Shown: piece by piece, positions 36,733 through 45,739 of the stretch | Layout: each line of letters starts with the position of its first letter | Position numbering within the stretch: position 1 is the first letter of the stretch | Assembly (NCBI GenBank): GCA_965242615.1 | Contig: CBDESR010000005.1 | Coordinates: forward strand, 620,001-684,000 | Direction: 5' to 3' | Length of the DNA stretch: 64,000 bases | Source of the DNA: CBDBCU01 sp965242615 | GTDB taxonomy: Bacteria; Chloroflexota; Dehalococcoidia; Lucifugimonadales; UBA3495 | Notes under the pieces: model-generated | Told to the model about the DNA's origin: nothing | Databases searched by the model: none | The model's input: only the letters and a program-made list of their open reading frames with translations | Position numbers and translations under genes: made by a program

Positions 36733-39299
36733 TGGAGTTAAAGGAGTATCAGACCCGCGCCCTGGATGCCTTTGTCCGTTGGCGGGAGGCTTTGGCGACG
36801 GCGCAGCTCAAGGCGGCAACGGCTATCGCCGCCCTGGAAAGCGTTGGCGCGGATATTCCCCCGGAAGTGGGCAACTATCCCCGGCAAGCCTGGCAGCAGT
36901 TGGCGGCCGCCGGGGAAGTGGCGTATCCGCAGCGGGGATATGTGCACCGGGATGCGGCCGCCGGCTACGCCATTCCCCACATCTGCTTTAAGGTGCCGAC
37001 CGGCGGGGGCAAGACGCTGCTGGCGGCGGCCGCGCTGGAACGGCTGAACCGGCCGGCCGGCTTGACTTTGTGGATGGTGCCGACCAATGCCATCTATCAG
37101 CAGACCAAAGCGGCGTTGTGGAACAAGGAACATCCCTACCGGCAAATGCTGGAAAAGGCCAGCGGCGGGAAGGTCAAGCTGCTGGAAAAGGACGACCTCT
37201 TTACCAAGGCTGATTTGACGCATTATCTCTGCGTAATGCTGATTTCCTTGCAGGCGGCCAACAATACCAAAAACAAGGATTTTCTGCGGATGTTCCGGGA
37301 CAGCGGCCGCTATCCCACCCTGTTCCCGGACAGCGATGACGCTTTGGGCGATGGGCGGCTGCTGGAAAAGTATCCCGACTTGGAGCGGGAAGGGACTGAC
37401 GGGCCGGTGAAGCACAGCCTGGTCAACATTTTCAAGATGCGGCGGCCGGTCATTGTGCTGGACGAAGCCCATAAAGCCTACGGGCAGCAGGAAAAGGGCA
37501 GCGAGCAGTTCGTGGCCGCTATCAACCGCCTGGATCCGGGACTGGTCATTGAACTGTCGGCGACGCCCAGTGCTAACCGCAGCAATCTGCTGGTGGACAT
37601 TTCCGGTCCGGACTTGAAAAAAGAGGAGATGATTAAACTGCCGGTGCAGGTATTGCCTTACCGCAATACCCAGTGGCAATACACTTTGGGCGACGCGCAA
37701 GCCCAACAGGAGCTGCTGGAGGAGTCGGCAAAAACCTTTCAGCACAACAGCGGCCGCTACATCCGCCCCATCGCCGTGGTGCGGGTGGAACGCACCGGCA
37801 AGGAGCAGCGGGTGCCGGATTTTATTCACGCCGAGGATGTGCGGGAACAGCTGATTGGCTTGGGGGTGCCGGCGGATAACATCGCGGTGCAGAGCAGCGA
37901 AGTCAAGGAATTGGACAAGGTGGATTTGCTGTCGGAACTTTGCCCGGTGCGCTGGATAATCACCAAGGCGGCGCTGATGGAGGGCTGGGACTGCCCCTTT
38001 GCCTATCTGCTGGTGATGCTGGACAATACCCGGGCCAAGACGGCGATAACCCAGCTGGTGGGCCGGGTGATGCGGCAGCCGCAGGCCCGGCAAACCGGCC
38101 AGGAATCCCTCGACCAGTGCTATGTCTATTGCCAGGATACCGAGGTCAACGCCGCGGTGCAGTATGTGAAGGATGGGCTGGAGCGGGAAGGGATGACCGG
38201 GCTGGATGATGAGGTGCGGAGCGGGCCGGCGGTCAACCTGAAAACGGTTGCCGTGCAGCGGCGGGAAAAATTCCGGGGCGTGGAGTTGTTTCTGCCCCGG
38301 GTGCTGCATCAGCAAGGCGCCGGGGATTGGGAGGAACTGGATTATCAGCGGCACATTCTGCCGGGGATTGATTGGGACGCCATTCACGGCGGGGAGTGGC
38401 AGACCGGCACGGATGGCGCGCCCCGGGTGTCCCCGGCGGTCGTGGATTTGGATGAGTCTGGCCCGGCGGCGGTGTTTGTCAGTCCGCAGGAGCTGCACAT
38501 CGACACCAGCGTCAAAATCGCCTGGTACGCCCGCCGCCTGTCCGATGTGCTGACCAATCCCTGGCAGGCGGCCCGGGTCGCCGGGGAGATGATTGACCGG
38601 ATGCGGGCCGAGGGGTGGGATGAGGCCGCCATCTACCAGCAGCGTTCCGCATTAGCCGGCCATCTGCGGGATACGGCAATTTGCCAAATCGAGAAACAGG
38701 CGGAACAGGTTTTTACGAATAAACTGGCAGCCGGGGCGATTCGCTTTGACCTGGAGACCGGCGACCGCAACTATCGGCTGCTCGACCGTTACGAAATGCC
38801 GGTAGCCGAAACTGATATTCTGCTAATGCGTTACGGCCAGTCGGTGCAGTTCAGCCTGTTCGAGCCGGTGTTCGCCCGGGACTTTAACGACCTGGAACGG
38901 CGCTTCGCCTTTTATCTGGACGAACAGAAAGCCTTGCAGTGGTGGCACCGTATCGCCGCCCGGCAGCAAGGAGAATACTATTTGCGCGGCTGGCGGCGGG
39001 AACGGATTTGGCCCGACTTTGTGGCTATGGCCGGGTCAACCTACGGCCAGCCCAGCGTTCTGGTCTTTGAGACCAAGGGGGAACACCTGAAAGGCAATGA
39101 TGACACCGAGTATAAAAGGAAGGTGTTTGCCCTGTTGGAGCAAACCTTTAACGGCGGGCCGCTGCCGCCCGGCGGCACGATGACCATTCGGGATGGCCCG
39201 GCTAAAGGGGTGTTCCGGCTGGTTTTTGACCGGGACGGTTTCCCGGAAACCAGCGCCATCCTGAATAATCTGGCCGGAACCGGCAATCCCAACAGTTAG
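36732..39299 (+). CDS. res: Type III restriction-modification endonuclease/helicase subunit (Res)
   Basis: 855 residues from the ATG at 36732, which shares a base with the mod stop; the frame is open upstream, but that part lies within mod. Superfamily 2 motifs are in place: KVPTGGGKT near 86, VLDEAHKAYG near 243, SATPSANRSNL near 284, and TQLVGRVMRQPQ near 443. The C-terminal part carries the nuclease (PDFVAMAGSTYGQPSVLVFE, then TKGEHLKGNDDTEYKRK), with Asp, Glu and Lys in PD-(D/E)xK spacing. Res uses ATP to move or switch along DNA and cuts near unmodified head-to-head sites together with Mod. Its codons are more G-ending than those of mod. Confidence 0.92.
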   Translation: MELKEYQTRALDAFVRWREALATAQLKAATAIAALESVGADIPPEVGNYPRQAWQQLAAAGEVAYPQRGYVHRDAAAGYAIPHICFKVPTGGGKTLLAAAALERLNRPAGLTLWMVPTNAIYQQTKAALWNKEHPYRQMLEKASGGKVKLLEKDDLFTKADLTHYLCVMLISLQAANNTKNKDFLRMFRDSGRYPTLFPDSDDALGDGRLLEKYPDLEREGTDGPVKHSLVNIFKMRRPVIVLDEAHKAYGQQEKGSEQFVAAINRLDPGLVIELSATPSANRSNLLVDISGPDLKKEEMIKLPVQVLPYRNTQWQYTLGDAQAQQELLEESAKTFQHNSGRYIRPIAVVRVERTGKEQRVPDFIHAEDVREQLIGLGVPADNIAVQSSEVKELDKVDLLSELCPVRWIITKAALMEGWDCPFAYLLVMLDNTRAKTAITQLVGRVMRQPQARQTGQESLDQCYVYCQDTEVNAAVQYVKDGLEREGMTGLDDEVRSGPAVNLKTVAVQRREKFRGVELFLPRVLHQQGAGDWEELDYQRHILPGIDWDAIHGGEWQTGTDGAPRVSPAVVDLDESGPAAVFVSPQELHIDTSVKIAWYARRLSDVLTNPWQAARVAGEMIDRMRAEGWDEAAIYQQRSALAGHLRDTAICQIEKQAEQVFTNKLAAGAIRFDLETGDRNYRLLDRYEMPVAETDILLMRYGQSVQFSLFEPVFARDFNDLERRFAFYLDEQKALQWWHRIAARQQGEYYLRGWRRERIWPDFVAMAGSTYGQPSVLVFETKGEHLKGNDDTEYKRKVFALLEQTFNGGPLPPGGTMTIRDGPAKGVFRLVFDRDGFPETSAILNNLAGTGNPNS

Positions 39300-39378
39300 T
39301 CACCACTCCCGCCCAAAATGTGCTATCATTCCCCCCGGCAACACCCAATCACCAACACCTGAAGGGGGCAACTTAACT

Positions 39379-40212
39379 ATGGCGCGGCTTTTACGGCGGC
39401 GGGGTTCCGGAGTAGCAGTAGTCGAACTGCACGGCGTTATCGGCACCCGCCTGCGCGAGTCGGTCTATGCCCGGCTCTTTTCCGACCTGGCGGCCAACCA
39501 ACGCTACAAAGCCGTCCTCCTCGACATCGAATCGCCCGGCGGCGGCGCCGCCGGCTCCGAACTCCTCTACTTCAGCCTCTGCCGCGTCGCCGCCCGCAAG
39601 CCGGTCGTCGCCTACATCCGCAATCTCGGCGCCTCCGGCGGCTACTACCTGGCCTGCGCCGCCCACCAAATCACCGCCCTGCCCACCGCCATGGTCGGCT
39701 CCATCGGCGTCATCTACCTGCGCCCCATCCTCGAACAGCTCCTCGGCCGCGCCGGCGTCGAGTTCTCCGTGTTCAAGGGCGGCCGTCTCAAGGATATGAG
39801 CGGGTTCTGGCGGCATCCCACGGACGAGGAAACCGCCAAACTCGACGGGCTGATTAACGAGATTTACGAGAACTTCGTCGCCGTTGTCGCCCGCGGCCGC
39901 AAAATGGAGCCGGCCCAAGCCCTCGAACTGGCAACCGGCGAGCTGTTCACCGCCCAGCAGGGCAAAGGGCTGGGACTGGTGGACGAACTCCTCGACTTTG
40001 ACGCATCCCTGGCCTTGGCCGCCCAGCTCGGCGATACCCGCCCGCGCCCCAAATACCTGCGCCCCAAGCGCACTATGTCCGAGAAACTGCTGGGCCGCCC
40101 CGGCAGCCAAGCCGGCTTGGGCTTGAACCTGCTCACCCCGGAAGTGCAGCGGCTGCTGGCGGGCGGCCTGTATTACCTGGAACCGTCGGCCCTGCTGGGC
40201 GGCGGCGACTGA
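39379..40212 (+). CDS. SppA-like serine protease (signal peptide peptidase family)
   Basis: 277 residues. The N-terminal strand VAVVELHGVIG, then LLDIESPGGGAAGSELLYF, and the nucleophile region NLGASGGYYLACAAHQITAL (Ser in ASGG, near residue 88) are typical of the S49 family. The general-base lysine lies in FKGGRLKDMSGFWRHPT near 135. The length fits the short, single-domain SppA type with one catalytic domain per chain. No clear signal peptide or membrane anchor is visible at the N-terminus, so the protein may be cytoplasmic or peripheral. It probably degrades cleaved signal peptides or membrane fragments. A tatcat box about 50 bases upstream could be its promoter. Confidence 0.88.
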   Translation: MARLLRRRGSGVAVVELHGVIGTRLRESVYARLFSDLAANQRYKAVLLDIESPGGGAAGSELLYFSLCRVAARKPVVAYIRNLGASGGYYLACAAHQITALPTAMVGSIGVIYLRPILEQLLGRAGVEFSVFKGGRLKDMSGFWRHPTDEETAKLDGLINEIYENFVAVVARGRKMEPAQALELATGELFTAQQGKGLGLVDELLDFDASLALAAQLGDTRPRPKYLRPKRTMSEKLLGRPGSQAGLGLNLLTPEVQRLLAGGLYYLEPSALLGGGD

Positions 40213-40224
40213 CCATTAAACCCC

Positions 40225-40408
40225 TTATTCCCCTACCGCCAACTCCACCGACCAGGCCGGCGGTTCGCCGCTGACGAATTGGCCGGTTCTAATGACGGCT
40301 ATGGGGTAATCGGGCAATGCGACGGTCGCCATACACTTGCCATCGAAGTAAGCCCCGCGCCCGGCAAAAGCAAAATCCCGGTTGTCCATCCCATACTCCC
40401 GCCGCTCC
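40225..40408 (-). pseudogene. Fragment of the GT39-type gene's last repeat domain
   Basis: Read on the minus strand, about 60 codons (GMDNRDFAFAGRGAYFDGKC, then PDYPIAVIRTGQF, and the end PPAWSVELAVGE and stop) match the C-terminus of the protein at 42577-45357 almost exactly. The copy is cut off where the flavin oxidoreductase gene ends. It was probably left by a duplication or recombination event. Confidence 0.85.
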
Positions 40409-40413
40409 GCCCG

Positions 40414-41556
40414 CTAATCCTCTTTGACCGCCGGGATTACTTTCGTCCCCAGCAGTTCCACCGAGCGCATCACATCCTCGTGCGCCATATTGCCCTCGTT
40501 GCCGTAAATCAGCATATAGCCCGGCTCCAGGGTCTGCTTGATATAGCGCAGTTTCTTGATGACCGTTTCCGGGCTGCCCACGATGATGTTATGGGCGTCT
40601 TGCAGTTCCTCGTAGCTCATCCGCCGGCCCACGGTGCCGGTGCCAATAGTCGGGCGGGACATTTTGATCCGCAGGGCTTCCCGGGACTGGTAGCCCGGCG
40701 GGTCGTTGAACTCCACCGGCCCCCGCTGACGGTGCGATTCCGTCCACAGGAAAGTGCGCCCCACTTCCTGCGCCTTTTCGTCGGTGTCCGCGACCAGGCA
40801 GCGGATCAGGTAGCCGAAATGCTCCGGCCCCGGCTCATATCCTTCCTCTCGGGCGGTCTCAAAGTAGATGTCTTTGAGCTGCTTGGTCAAATCCAGCAGC
40901 GAACCCAGGTTCATATAAGGATACTGCCGCTTGGCCGCCCAGATGACGCTTTCCGGGCTGCCGGTGCCGGGAAACCACACCGCCGGATGCGGCTTCTGCA
41001 TCGGCACTACCCAAGGATTGACCATCCGGTGCGGGAAATAGCGGCCCTCCCAGCGGAAGGGGCCGGGCGTAGTCCAGCACTTGACAATCAAATCGTGGGC
41101 TTCCTCGAAGCGGTCGCGGTTTTCGGTGGGGCTGATGCCGGCGTGCAGGGTTTCCACGGCAGTGCCGCGCACAAAGCCGGAAATGATGCGGCCGCCGGAA
41201 ATGCAGTCCAGCATCGCGATTTCCTCGGCCATTTTTACCGGGTCGCTGAGGGCGATGACATTGCCGAGCATCGCGATTTTCACCCGACTGGTGACTTTGG
41301 CGATAACGGCGGCGTCCACATTGACCGAGGGTTTCATACACCAGTACGAGGAATGGTGTTCGTTGGACATAATGCCGTCAAAGCCGGCTTCGTCGGCCAG
41401 GGCGTACTGGTCGTGGTAGTTGCTGTAGAGGATATGGGCCTTTTCCGGGTCGAAGTAGGTATTGGGGAAGTGCATCCGCCCCGACTCGTACTGCGCCAGG
41501 TCGGTGTCGGTTACATGGCCGTAGGGCTGTTCCGAGAACCAGAATACTTCCGTCAT
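40414..41556 (-). CDS. Luciferase-like flavin-dependent oxidoreductase
   Basis: 380 residues. It begins MTEVFWFSEQPYGHVTDTDL and has the luciferase-like TIM-barrel landmarks: ALADEAGFDGIMSNEHHSSY (the EHH near residue 66), VKIAMLGNVIALSDPVKMAE, and ISGGRIISGFVRGTAVETLH near 140. A late segment YEELQDAHNIIVGSPETVIKKL fits the C-terminus of this family. Members use reduced FMN or F420 to oxidise diverse organics, and such genes are abundant in SAR202-like Chloroflexota. The substrate is unknown. The alpha/beta hydrolase gene lies 74 bases upstream on the same strand, suggesting a shared catabolic task. Confidence 0.92.
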   Translation of the reverse strand: MTEVFWFSEQPYGHVTDTDLAQYESGRMHFPNTYFDPEKAHILYSNYHDQYALADEAGFDGIMSNEHHSSYWCMKPSVNVDAAVIAKVTSRVKIAMLGNVIALSDPVKMAEEIAMLDCISGGRIISGFVRGTAVETLHAGISPTENRDRFEEAHDLIVKCWTTPGPFRWEGRYFPHRMVNPWVVPMQKPHPAVWFPGTGSPESVIWAAKRQYPYMNLGSLLDLTKQLKDIYFETAREEGYEPGPEHFGYLIRCLVADTDEKAQEVGRTFLWTESHRQRGPVEFNDPPGYQSREALRIKMSRPTIGTGTVGRRMSYEELQDAHNIIVGSPETVIKKLRYIKQTLEPGYMLIYGNEGNMAHEDVMRSVELLGTKVIPAVKED

Positions 41557-41630
41557 CTGACTAACTCCTTTCCGCCGGTTTTTGCGCCGCCGCGTGCCGT
41601 AGATTACCCGCCAGGCTTTCGGTTCACTGA

Positions 41631-42434
41631 TTAAACGCCGGCCAGGAAACCGCGCACTGCCGCCAGAAACTCGGCCGGCTTTTCCAGGGCCGGGGAATGG
41701 CCGCAGTGGTCGATGATTTCCAGCCGGGCATTAGGCAAGGCGGCCTGATACAGTTCGCCGCACTCTACCGGGATGATGGCATCCTGCCGCCCCCAAACCA
41801 GCAGCGTCGGCGTAGCCACCGCCGGCAGGTAGTAGGGCAGGCTGGGATTGTGCAGGTAGGGACGCCAGCAGAGGCGGGATGCCATTTCCTGATTGGAATG
41901 GGCGACCAGCTGCTCCTCCGGCGTCAACTCTCGCTGGTACTGCTCGGCGTTGGGTACTTGGGAAATGTCGTAAAACCGCTGCTGCGCCCGGGTCTGCGCC
42001 GACACCATAAAGATTTCGGCGATTTCCCCCTGCTCCGGTTTGATGCCGGCCGCGCCAACCAGAATTAACGCCTTGAGCCGGTAGCGGCAGCGGGACGCCA
42101 TTTCCGCCGCGACCCAGCCGCCCATCGAGGAACCCATCAGGATATAGTCGTCCAATCCCAAAGCCTCGACCAGCATCTGGTTGAACTGGCAGACATCGCC
42201 GATGGTATAAACCCAATCGGGCCGCTCCGTGCCGTTAAAGCCGGGCTGAGAGGGTACATAGACGGTATAGGATTGGGCCAGTTCCTGATGCCAGGGCTGC
42301 CAGCCGGCATTGCCGCCGGCGCCGTGCAGGAACAGCAGGGGCGGCCCGCTGCCGCCGGAAAAGATTTCTACGGAAACGCCGGCCACTTCAATAGCGGTTG
42401 CTGCCGACGGCGCCGCCGTTGCGGTCAAAGTCAT
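41631..42434 (-). CDS. Alpha/beta hydrolase
   Basis: 267 residues from the ATG at 42434 (MTLTATAAPSAATAIEVAGV), chosen for the AAGGAG site seven bases ahead; a longer frame upstream lacks coding character. The fold is clear: oxyanion-hole LLFLHGAGGNAGWQP near 35, nucleophile elbow GSSMGGW near 100, acid Asp in LLVWGRQDAIIP near 215, and catalytic His in IDHCGHSPALEKP near 243. The substrate is not predictable; C-C bond hydrolases and esterases both look like this. It lies upstream of the luciferase-like gene in the same orientation. Confidence 0.92.
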   Translation of the reverse strand: MTLTATAAPSAATAIEVAGVSVEIFSGGSGPPLLFLHGAGGNAGWQPWHQELAQSYTVYVPSQPGFNGTERPDWVYTIGDVCQFNQMLVEALGLDDYILMGSSMGGWVAAEMASRCRYRLKALILVGAAGIKPEQGEIAEIFMVSAQTRAQQRFYDISQVPNAEQYQRELTPEEQLVAHSNQEMASRLCWRPYLHNPSLPYYLPAVATPTLLVWGRQDAIIPVECGELYQAALPNARLEIIDHCGHSPALEKPAEFLAAVRGFLAGV

Positions 42435-42576
42435 ACGCCGACTCCTTGCCCGGTGCGGATAGGGGAATGCTGTTGGGCGTATTGTGCAGCAAGTCGCAGT
42501 TATTGTCAAGTTGCCGCTATTCCGGCGACAACGGCAATTCAATGCCGCCCGCAAGTATCGGCAGCGCCCGGTTGCC

Positions 42577-45357
42577 TTATTCCCCCACCGCCAGCTCCAC
42601 CGACCAGGCCGGCGGTTCGCCGCTGACGAACTGCCCGGTTATAATGGCCGCTATGGGGTAATCAGGCAATTTCACCGTGGCCATACACTTGCCATCGAAG
42701 TAAGCCCCGCGCCCGGCAAAGGCGAAGTCCCGGTTGTCCATCCCGTACTCTTGCCGTTCCGGGGGCAAATCCGCCGCGTCCGCCGGGATGATGTGCAGCA
42801 GAAACCGGGCGGCCGTGTCCCCCGCACTGCACTGCTCCCGGACATAGTGCAGTCTGTTATCCGCCCGGTACAGGTCAAAGACCCCGCTATAGGCCGGCGG
42901 TTCGGCGGTTACGGCGGCATAGGTTTCCCGATAATGTGCCGTCAAATCGGAGTGAAACTCGACCGTCCAGATTGGTTCCCCGGCGGCGCTCAGCTGCCCG
43001 CTGCGGACGGCGGCGATGGGATAGTCGGGCCGGCTGATCCGCGCCATGCACTTGCCGTCAAAGACCGCCCCATGCCGGTCAAAGTCAAAATCCCGATTCT
43101 CCGTGCCGTAAGTTCGCCGTTCCGGCGGCAAGTCCTGCGCGGTCAAAGGCGTAAAATGGAGAAAGAACCGCGCCGCCGTATCCGCCGCCGCGCACGATTT
43201 CTTGTGGTAATACAGCCCATCGTCCTTCAGGTATAAGTCAAAGACGCTCCGGGCGGCCGGCGGCTCGGCAGCTATTGCCGGAGCGACCGAACGGAAATAA
43301 TCCGCTTTCCGGTCAATAGTATGTTCCCACACCGGCGGGCCGTGGTGGAGATACTGGCCCGCGCTGATTTCCGCTATCGGGTAATCGTGTTCCGGCAAGG
43401 GAATGGACGACCAACAATAGTCCGCGAATACGAATCCGTCCCGGGTAAAGTCGAAGTCCACCGCTTGATAGCCGTCCGCCCGGCTTTCCGGCGGCAGTTC
43501 CCGCAGGTCCAGCGGCGTTACTTTCAGGAAAAGCTGTCCGCCAGCGTAGCGGTAAGGCTCCGGGATAATGCGCCCTCGCGTCGCATAGCCCCAAATAGCG
43601 CAGGGTTTCCGATGGTAATGCAGCGCGCCCTCCCGCAAATACAGGTCAAAGCCGGCCTGAGCCAGCGGCGCGCCGGCGGTAATGGCTTGATGTTCCTGTC
43701 GTAGCGCCGCCCACTGTTCCCGCAGCCAGCCGGTATCCCGCGCCAGACACACCACCCGTTCGGGGGAGTTGGTAAGCGGGTCAAGACACTTCACCTTGCC
43801 CTCGGCCGCCCATTGCCGCAGGACTTCCTGTTGCAATGCCGGTTCCCGCGACCGGGGCGCTTCCACATTAAACCAGATACGCTGAACCTCCGGCAAATCC
43901 TGGAAAGTCGCTTTGACCGTTTCCTCCCGGCACCCGGCTGCCGATTCCCGGTGGCAGCGCCAGCGACGGTAGTGTCTCGGATTTTCCCGCAAATAGAACG
44001 CCCCCCGCCCATCCTCGCCGTAGTTGATATAGACCGCGTCAGCCGGGCCAAGACGAGGAGCCAGGGCAGCGTAAAAGGCGGCCGTATCAACTCGATACTC
44101 CCGGCTGCCGGGATATTCCCGGCTTTCGCTGATGGCATAGGCCCCGGCCCCCAAGCTGACCAGGGTTAAGCCGGTCAGCAACGCCAGCCGGATCCCTTCC
44201 CGGCGCAGCCCCGCCGCCAGTTGGCTTGCCGTTCCATAAAAGGCCAATCCGGCGGCCAGAAAAATAATCGTCCCCCAGTAGCTCGCTTGCCGGATGCCGC
44301 CCAGAGGATACATACTCAGCAAAACGCCGGCTAGGGCAATGCCCAAGGAAAACAAAGCCAGTATCAGCAGGGGGTGAAACCGCCGCCGCCTTACGGAAAC
44401 CAGCAGGATTATCCCGAAAGCGATGACCGCCAAAGCCGCCACCACCGCCGGCAGTTGCCAGGACAGCAAATCCCAAAGCCGGGAGGCCGCAAAGGGCAAG
44501 GCGGCGCTCAGCGGATCATTGTCCGGGTCAAAGTAATGCGCCTTCAGGTAATCGTCCGCGCCCCAGCCGCCGGGCACCCATTGGTAACGCAGGCTAATCA
44601 GCCAGGTAGCCGCGCTGCCGGCCAGCAAAGCCGCCGCCGGCCAAAACCAATCAAGCCGCCGCCTCAGCCATCCCCAGATAGGGGCTTGCCCGGAACCGCC
44701 GCCGGAAACATCATCCCGGCAGCGGCGGGCAATGGCCGCCGTAGCCAAAACCGCCGACCCGTAAAGGGCTAACCCGTACAGCACCAGCGGCCCCAGAAAC
44801 AGGGTTAGGCACAGCAGGGCTTTCCGTCTCGTCCGCAGATACAGCAATAGCCCGGCCGTCATTAACACTGCGACCAGGGTGTCCAACGAGTATTCTTGAG
44901 CGTCCCGGGCGTGTATCAGCGCCGGCAGGGAAATCGTCATCAACGCCGCCGCCAGGAAAGCAACCCACCGGGAAATCCCCAGCCGCGGCAACAGGAACAG
45001 CAGCGCGGCAATGGCCAAGACGCTGGCCGTCGCCGGAATAGCCCGAAGGATGAAAGGCGAGTCGGTTACCTCCTGCAATCCCCATAACAGCAGCGGGTGG
45101 ATTACCGGCACCGAATCGAGATGCAGGTTGCCCACGAAATAGGGAAAAGAACCGATGCCAACGGAAACCGCTACATATTCGTCTTTGTATAGCGGGCTTG
45201 CCGCCAGGTCATAAAAACGCAGGCTGCTCGCGATCAGCAGCAGGCACACCGCCGCCGGGTAATAGCAATTGCCGCCCCGGCAGCGGAGACGCCGCCATAA
45301 GTCAGACGCCTTTTGCCGCCGGAATTCTCGGGGGGGGGGGGATTGCCGGTCGTACAA
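42577..45357 (-). CDS. GT39/ArnT-like membrane glycosyltransferase with three C-terminal repeat domains
   Basis: 926 residues from a TTG with AGGTGA eight bases ahead. The first 450 residues contain about ten membrane spans, and an external acidic pair after the first span (YKDEYVAVSVG, near 58), the hallmark of GT-C mannosyl/arabinosyltransferases that use lipid-linked sugars. A soluble region follows. Three tandem domains of 100-120 residues then start near 580, 705 and 826, each with FDLY, a Cys, DLPPERxxYGxxNRDFDF, FDGKCMA and PDYPIAxIxxGQ. Two conserved cysteines per unit may pair. A run of 12 C's lies in codons 6-9. Part of the last repeat is copied at 40225-40408. The acceptor is unknown. 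Confidence 0.8.
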   Translation of the reverse strand: MYDRQSPPPREFRRQKASDLWRRLRCRGGNCYYPAAVCLLLIASSLRFYDLAASPLYKDEYVAVSVGIGSFPYFVGNLHLDSVPVIHPLLLWGLQEVTDSPFILRAIPATASVLAIAALLFLLPRLGISRWVAFLAAALMTISLPALIHARDAQEYSLDTLVAVLMTAGLLLYLRTRRKALLCLTLFLGPLVLYGLALYGSAVLATAAIARRCRDDVSGGGSGQAPIWGWLRRRLDWFWPAAALLAGSAATWLISLRYQWVPGGWGADDYLKAHYFDPDNDPLSAALPFAASRLWDLLSWQLPAVVAALAVIAFGIILLVSVRRRRFHPLLILALFSLGIALAGVLLSMYPLGGIRQASYWGTIIFLAAGLAFYGTASQLAAGLRREGIRLALLTGLTLVSLGAGAYAISESREYPGSREYRVDTAAFYAALAPRLGPADAVYINYGEDGRGAFYLRENPRHYRRWRCHRESAAGCREETVKATFQDLPEVQRIWFNVEAPRSREPALQQEVLRQWAAEGKVKCLDPLTNSPERVVCLARDTGWLREQWAALRQEHQAITAGAPLAQAGFDLYLREGALHYHRKPCAIWGYATRGRIIPEPYRYAGGQLFLKVTPLDLRELPPESRADGYQAVDFDFTRDGFVFADYCWSSIPLPEHDYPIAEISAGQYLHHGPPVWEHTIDRKADYFRSVAPAIAAEPPAARSVFDLYLKDDGLYYHKKSCAAADTAARFFLHFTPLTAQDLPPERRTYGTENRDFDFDRHGAVFDGKCMARISRPDYPIAAVRSGQLSAAGEPIWTVEFHSDLTAHYRETYAAVTAEPPAYSGVFDLYRADNRLHYVREQCSAGDTAARFLLHIIPADAADLPPERQEYGMDNRDFAFAGRGAYFDGKCMATVKLPDYPIAAIITGQFVSGEPPAWSVELAVGE
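45330..45341. repeat. 12-base homopolymer near the 5' end of the GT39-type gene
   Basis: Twelve G's on the plus strand (C's in the coding strand), within codons 6-9 of the gene. Tracts this long commonly slip during replication and can switch a gene on and off. Confidence 0.85.
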
Positions 45358-45490
45358 GTCGTTGTCACCTCGCCCGCGCCTCCCGCCGGCGCCGGCATCC
45401 GGTTAAAAGCAAATTTTGGAAAATAAGGCAGCAAAGCGGCGTCAGTCTAACACCCCGGGGAAAAGGCAGCAAGCCTTTGCCAGCCGGGTT

Positions 45491-45626
45491 CCGGGGTCTT
45501 TTAATTGTTAGAAACTCCCCGGGAAATCTGCTTGCGGTGAACTTACCGCAACACTGCCTTGCTCTTTCAACTGGCACCGGTTGTGAGGGAATACCAGCGT
45601 CGGTACGGACAATTAAAAGGCCCTGG
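45491..45626 (+). ncRNA. Candidate structured RNA upstream of purA
   Basis: An 18-bp closing stem with two G-U pairs joins 45491-45508 (CCGGGGTCTTTTAATTGT) to 45609-45626. Inside lie a 7-bp hairpin (TTGCGGT-gaactt-ACCGCAA, 45532-45551) and a short one (TACC/GGTA, 45592-45605). A T-tailed terminator follows directly, and purA starts about 70 bases later. This could be a riboswitch-like leader or an independent small RNA such as a 6S-type molecule. I recognise no known family. No protein gene fits the segment. Confidence 0.5.
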
Positions 45627-45637
45627 TATTGAGTCGG

Positions 45638-45666
45638 CCGCCCCTTTTCACGGGGGGCGGTTTTTT
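45638..45666 (+). terminator. Rho-independent terminator before purA
   Basis: CCGCCCC pairs with GGGGCGG around a 9-base loop, followed by six T's. It lies downstream of the structured RNA candidate and upstream of purA, so it ends a small RNA or attenuates purA. Confidence 0.8.
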
Positions 45667-45739
45667 GTTATACTAGCCGCCGGTGTTTTGCCGCCGGCCG
45701 GTTTTCGGCCGGCCCAGGTTTTGTTATGTAAAGGGGGGA

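Noticed and set aside
36738..38498. A 586-codon minus-strand frame opposite res
   Set aside because: The Res helicase motifs lie on the plus strand. The minus frame is rich in Leu/Gln/His, typical of antisense to G-rich codons.
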